Shown in pieces: positions 5,701-5,925 of a stretch of DNA of 5,925 bases (positions are counted from its first letter, which is position 1; each line of letters starts with the position of its first letter). Under the pieces are notes generated by a model. The model was given only the letters and a program-made list of their open reading frames with translations. It did not search any database and was not told the origin of the DNA. Origin of the DNA: an uncultured Eubacteriales bacterium (lineage in GTDB: Bacteria > Bacillota > Clostridia > Oscillospirales > Oscillospiraceae); assembly GCA_949744025.1 (NCBI GenBank), contig CATJWA010000289.1, positions 1-5,925 of the forward strand, read 5' to 3'. A program made the position numbers and the translations under genes.

Positions 5701-5731
5701 TTTGAAAAGGCGGCTTTGCCGCTTTTTCAAA
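5701..5731 (+). terminator. Hairpin 3, likely intrinsic terminator upstream of the activator gene
   Basis: A 14-position stem pairs TTTGAAAAGGCGGC (5701-5714) with GCCGCTTTTTCAAA (5718-5731) over a TTT loop, with one G-T wobble. A GC-rich core followed by TTTTT (5723-5727) fits an intrinsic terminator, and the A-tract before it would let it work on both strands. It probably ends plsY transcription. It is only 21 bases from the next start codon, so it could also affect that gene's leader. Confidence 0.65.
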
Positions 5732-5752
5732 AAACGTAGATGGGGTTGTGTG

Positions 5753-5925
5753 ATGCAGTTTAAGTCGGATGTGAGGGCCCTCGGCATAGACATAGGCTCA
5801 ACAACAGTCAAGCTCGTGCTGGTCGGGGACGGGGAGATTTTATACGAGAAATATCAGCGCCATTTTTCTCAGGTGCGCGACAAAACCCTTGAGCTTATCA
5901 GGGAAATGCAGCCGCTGCTTGAGCA
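5753..5925 (+). CDS. BcrA/BadF/HgdC-type ASKHA ATPase, acyl-CoA dehydratase activator (3'-truncated by window)
   Basis: Only the first 57 codons are present. The phosphate-1 loop of the ASKHA ATPase fold is clear: LGIDIGSTTVKLVLV (residues 10-24), followed by GEILYEKYQRHFSQVRDKTLELI. This is characteristic of activators of 2-hydroxyacyl-CoA dehydratases and benzoyl-CoA reductases, which use ATP and an iron-sulfur cluster to inject a low-potential electron into the partner enzyme. The KYQRHFSQVR wording resembles the very long fused activator/dehydratase-like proteins of Clostridia (over 1000 residues) more than the short stand-alone HgdC, but this cannot be decided from the fragment. ATG 5753 has GGGG (5742-5745) seven bases upstream. 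In-frame TTG 5747 and GTG 5750 are less likely starts. No clear promoter was seen between the hairpin block and the gene. Confidence 0.85.
   Translation, partial: MQFKSDVRALGIDIGSTTVKLVLVGDGEILYEKYQRHFSQVRDKTLELIREMQPLLE

Larger units (their letters stand above)
5563..5731. repeat. Palindrome-rich non-coding block between plsY and the activator gene
   Basis: The 210-base gap (5543-5752) has no credible gene but is filled with inverted and direct repeats. It contains a 16-bp hairpin (5563-5597), GCGCC/GGCGC (5616-5629), CCGCCGC/GCGGCGG (5645-5661) and a 14-bp hairpin (5701-5731). The 15-base string GCGGCTTTGCCGCTT occurs at 5574-5588 and again at 5710-5724. CGCAGGCGC occurs at 5621-5629 and 5674-5682, and AGCGAG at 5636-5641 and 5667-5672. 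This density exceeds what one terminator needs and resembles dispersed palindromic (REP-like) elements or a structured RNA. No terminal inverted repeats or target duplications were seen, so mobility is not supported. Confidence 0.6.

Noticed and set aside
5563..5731. CRISPR array
   Set aside because: The repeats are few, unequal in length and irregularly spaced, and they form hairpins with different outer arms. There are no uniform spacers and no cas gene.
5563..5731. MITE or insertion sequence remnant
   Set aside because: No matching terminal inverted repeats, target-site duplication or transposase fragment could be found at the edges of the block.

Overview
The window looks like a chromosomal segment from a GC-rich anaerobic Firmicute, most likely a Clostridia/Oscillospirales-type gut bacterium (inference). 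The reasons are the high GC content, SD-type ribosome binding sites, TTG and GTG starts, intrinsic terminators, a membrane-bound XRE regulator, a DegV/FakB protein, and the start of a 2-hydroxyacyl-CoA dehydratase activator-type ATPase. All seven genes are on the + strand. No insertion sequence, phage gene, CRISPR array, tRNA or rRNA was seen.

Layout. (1) Bases 1-2196 concern carbohydrate use: the C-terminal part of a MalK/MsmK/UgpC-type sugar ABC transporter ATPase, then a complete 4-alpha-glucanotransferase (malQ, TTG start) 74 bases downstream. (2) Bases 2197-2918 are a self-contained unit: a candidate promoter, a perfect 7-bp inverted repeat, an XRE-type DNA-binding protein with four predicted C-terminal membrane helices, and a strong intrinsic terminator. 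(3) Bases 2919-4097 hold a non-coding leader with imperfect hairpins, a candidate promoter, a DegV/FakB fatty-acid-binding protein and a strong terminator. (4) Bases 4098-5542 hold a hemolysin III/TrhA (PAQR-type) membrane protein, then an AT-rich promoter region with an extended -10, and plsY (acyl-phosphate:glycerol-3-phosphate acyltransferase). (5) Bases 5543-5752 are non-coding and packed with inverted repeats; two hairpins share an identical 15-base core, and the last looks like an intrinsic terminator. (6) From 5753 to the window end is the N-terminus of a BcrA/BadF/HgdC-type ASKHA ATPase, cut by the window edge.

How the genes may work together. The transporter ATPase and MalQ fit uptake and processing of malto-oligosaccharides. 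DegV/FakB and PlsY are consecutive players in fatty acid incorporation in Firmicutes: FakB presents a fatty acid to the kinase FakA, and PlsY uses acyl-phosphate to acylate glycerol-3-phosphate. The TrhA/PAQR membrane protein sits between them, so the centre of the window may be a loose membrane-lipid neighbourhood, although terminators and promoters divide it into separate transcription units. No wholly new system is evident. The items most worth checking are the palindrome-rich block after plsY, the possible attenuator before trhA and the possible operator of the XRE-membrane regulator.
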